Source: Verrucomicrobiales bacterium (lineage in GTDB: Bacteria > Verrucomicrobiota > Verrucomicrobiia > Limisphaerales > UBA1100). Taken from it: a DNA stretch of 6,418 nt. Below are positions 6,028 to 6,418 of the stretch, piece after piece (position 1 is the first letter of the stretch; the number at the start of each line of letters is the position of its first letter). Both the position numbers and the translations under genes were made by a program. Location: positions 1-6,418 of the forward strand of contig DPAW01000165.1 of assembly GCA_003517285.1 (NCBI GenBank). Reading direction: 5' to 3'. A model generated the notes under the pieces. It was given only the letters and a program-made list of their open reading frames with translations. It had not been told where the DNA came from and did no database searches.

Positions 6028-6418
6028 CACTTACGCTCCAGCAGGGTTTTAAGTTTGCCGGCAAAACTGCCGGGGGAAATTTTCTCCGCCGCCTCGTCCA
6101 ACTCCTCAGTGACTTGCTCCTCCAGTTTCTCCAGATCGGTAAGGAAGTTTGTGCCCGCGGGCGAATCGGCTATCAGAAAACGTTTGGAACCGTACTCCAC
6201 CACGTGCAATGCGTGACGCGATCCCAGCGATCGGGTTTCAATCACATTCAAGTGCGAGGACTGCGCGGGCACCAAGCCGAACAACCGGCTCTTGCGAAAC
6301 CACCAAGCGCCTCCGAGCAGAATCGCCATCACGATCATCAGCGCACCCACGATCCGGATCATCACCTCGGTAAGACTCACCGGCTCCGGCTCGATCACTT
6401 CGCGATCACCGGTATCCA
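6027..6418 (-). CDS. fliO: Flagellar biosynthesis protein FliO (5' end outside window)
   Basis: FliO is a bitopic inner-membrane protein that helps assemble the FliP ring. The visible 129 codons end with TGA at 6027, sharing one base with the fliP start. One membrane segment, IVGALMIVMAILLGGAWWF, is followed by a basic stop-transfer KSR and a FliO domain (RLFGLVPAQSSHLNVIETRSLG, then ALHVVEYGSKRFLIADSP). The C-terminus is an acidic, probably helical stretch (LTDLEKLEEQVTEELDEAAEK). A GTG at 6398 could be read as a start. However, the frame stays open to the edge (Asp-Thr-Gly-Asp-Arg-Glu before it) and no good ribosome site precedes it. FliO proteins often have a periplasmic or signal-peptide part ahead of the membrane segment, so the true start is probably upstream. 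FliO is poorly conserved, and the call leans partly on its place before fliP. Confidence 0.88.
   Translation of the reverse strand, partial: DTGDREVIEPEPVSLTEVMIRIVGALMIVMAILLGGAWWFRKSRLFGLVPAQSSHLNVIETRSLGSRHALHVVEYGSKRFLIADSPAGTNFLTDLEKLEEQVTEELDEAAEKISPGSFAGKLKTLLERK

Noticed and set aside
6396..6398. GTG at 6398 as the true fliO start
   Set aside because: The frame continues open to the window edge with sensible codons, and no clear ribosome site lies upstream. The gene is better treated as 5' partial.
1..6418. Non-flagellar type III secretion system (injectisome) or a novel export system
   Set aside because: Core subunits are shared between the two systems. However, FliO, FlhF, the FliP signal peptide and the fliOPQR-flhB-flhA-flhF order are those of a flagellar locus.

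Overview
The window is one block of seven co-oriented genes, all on the minus strand. They encode the membrane core of a flagellar type III export apparatus plus the flagellar GTPase FlhF. In transcription order (high to low coordinates) they are fliO (5' end cut by the window), fliP, fliQ, fliR, flhB, flhA and flhF (3' end cut by the window). FliO and FlhF make this a flagellar system rather than a virulence injectisome. The FliO domain, the FliP signal peptide and the general gene order point to a flagellated diderm (Gram-negative type) bacterium. The sequence is moderately GC-rich by eye, and the proteins are clearly not enterobacterial copies. I cannot fix the phylum from sequence alone; a member of the PVC group (for example Verrucomicrobiota) is only a guess.

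Layout: fliO to flhB (6418 to 3050) is packed tightly. fliO and fliP share one base (TGATG), fliP-fliQ are 18 bp apart, fliQ-fliR 16 bp, and fliR-flhB 1 bp (TAG-T-ATG). This looks like a translationally coupled operon. The only sizeable gap is the 163 bp between flhB and flhA (2887-3049). It holds an imperfect inverted repeat just after flhB, a well-spaced sigma-54-like -24/-12 motif, a perfect 6-bp hairpin, and a possible 23-codon leader ORF whose stop overlaps the flhA start as ATGA. flhA is followed after 36 bp by flhF.

How the genes work together: FliP, FliQ and FliR form the export gate, assembled with help from FliO. FlhB joins the gate and switches substrate class through self-cleavage at NPTH. 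FlhA forms the cytoplasmic docking ring and couples export to the proton motive force. FlhF normally sets the position and number of flagella.

This is mostly an ordinary flagellar locus and I see no undescribed multi-gene system. The points worth a second look are the flhB-flhA leader region, an FlhF whose GTPase domain keeps the P-loop but has lost the DTYR-type motif, and a FliP whose gating methionine triplet is replaced by Leu-Leu-Phe. I see no RNA genes, mobile elements or CRISPR arrays.
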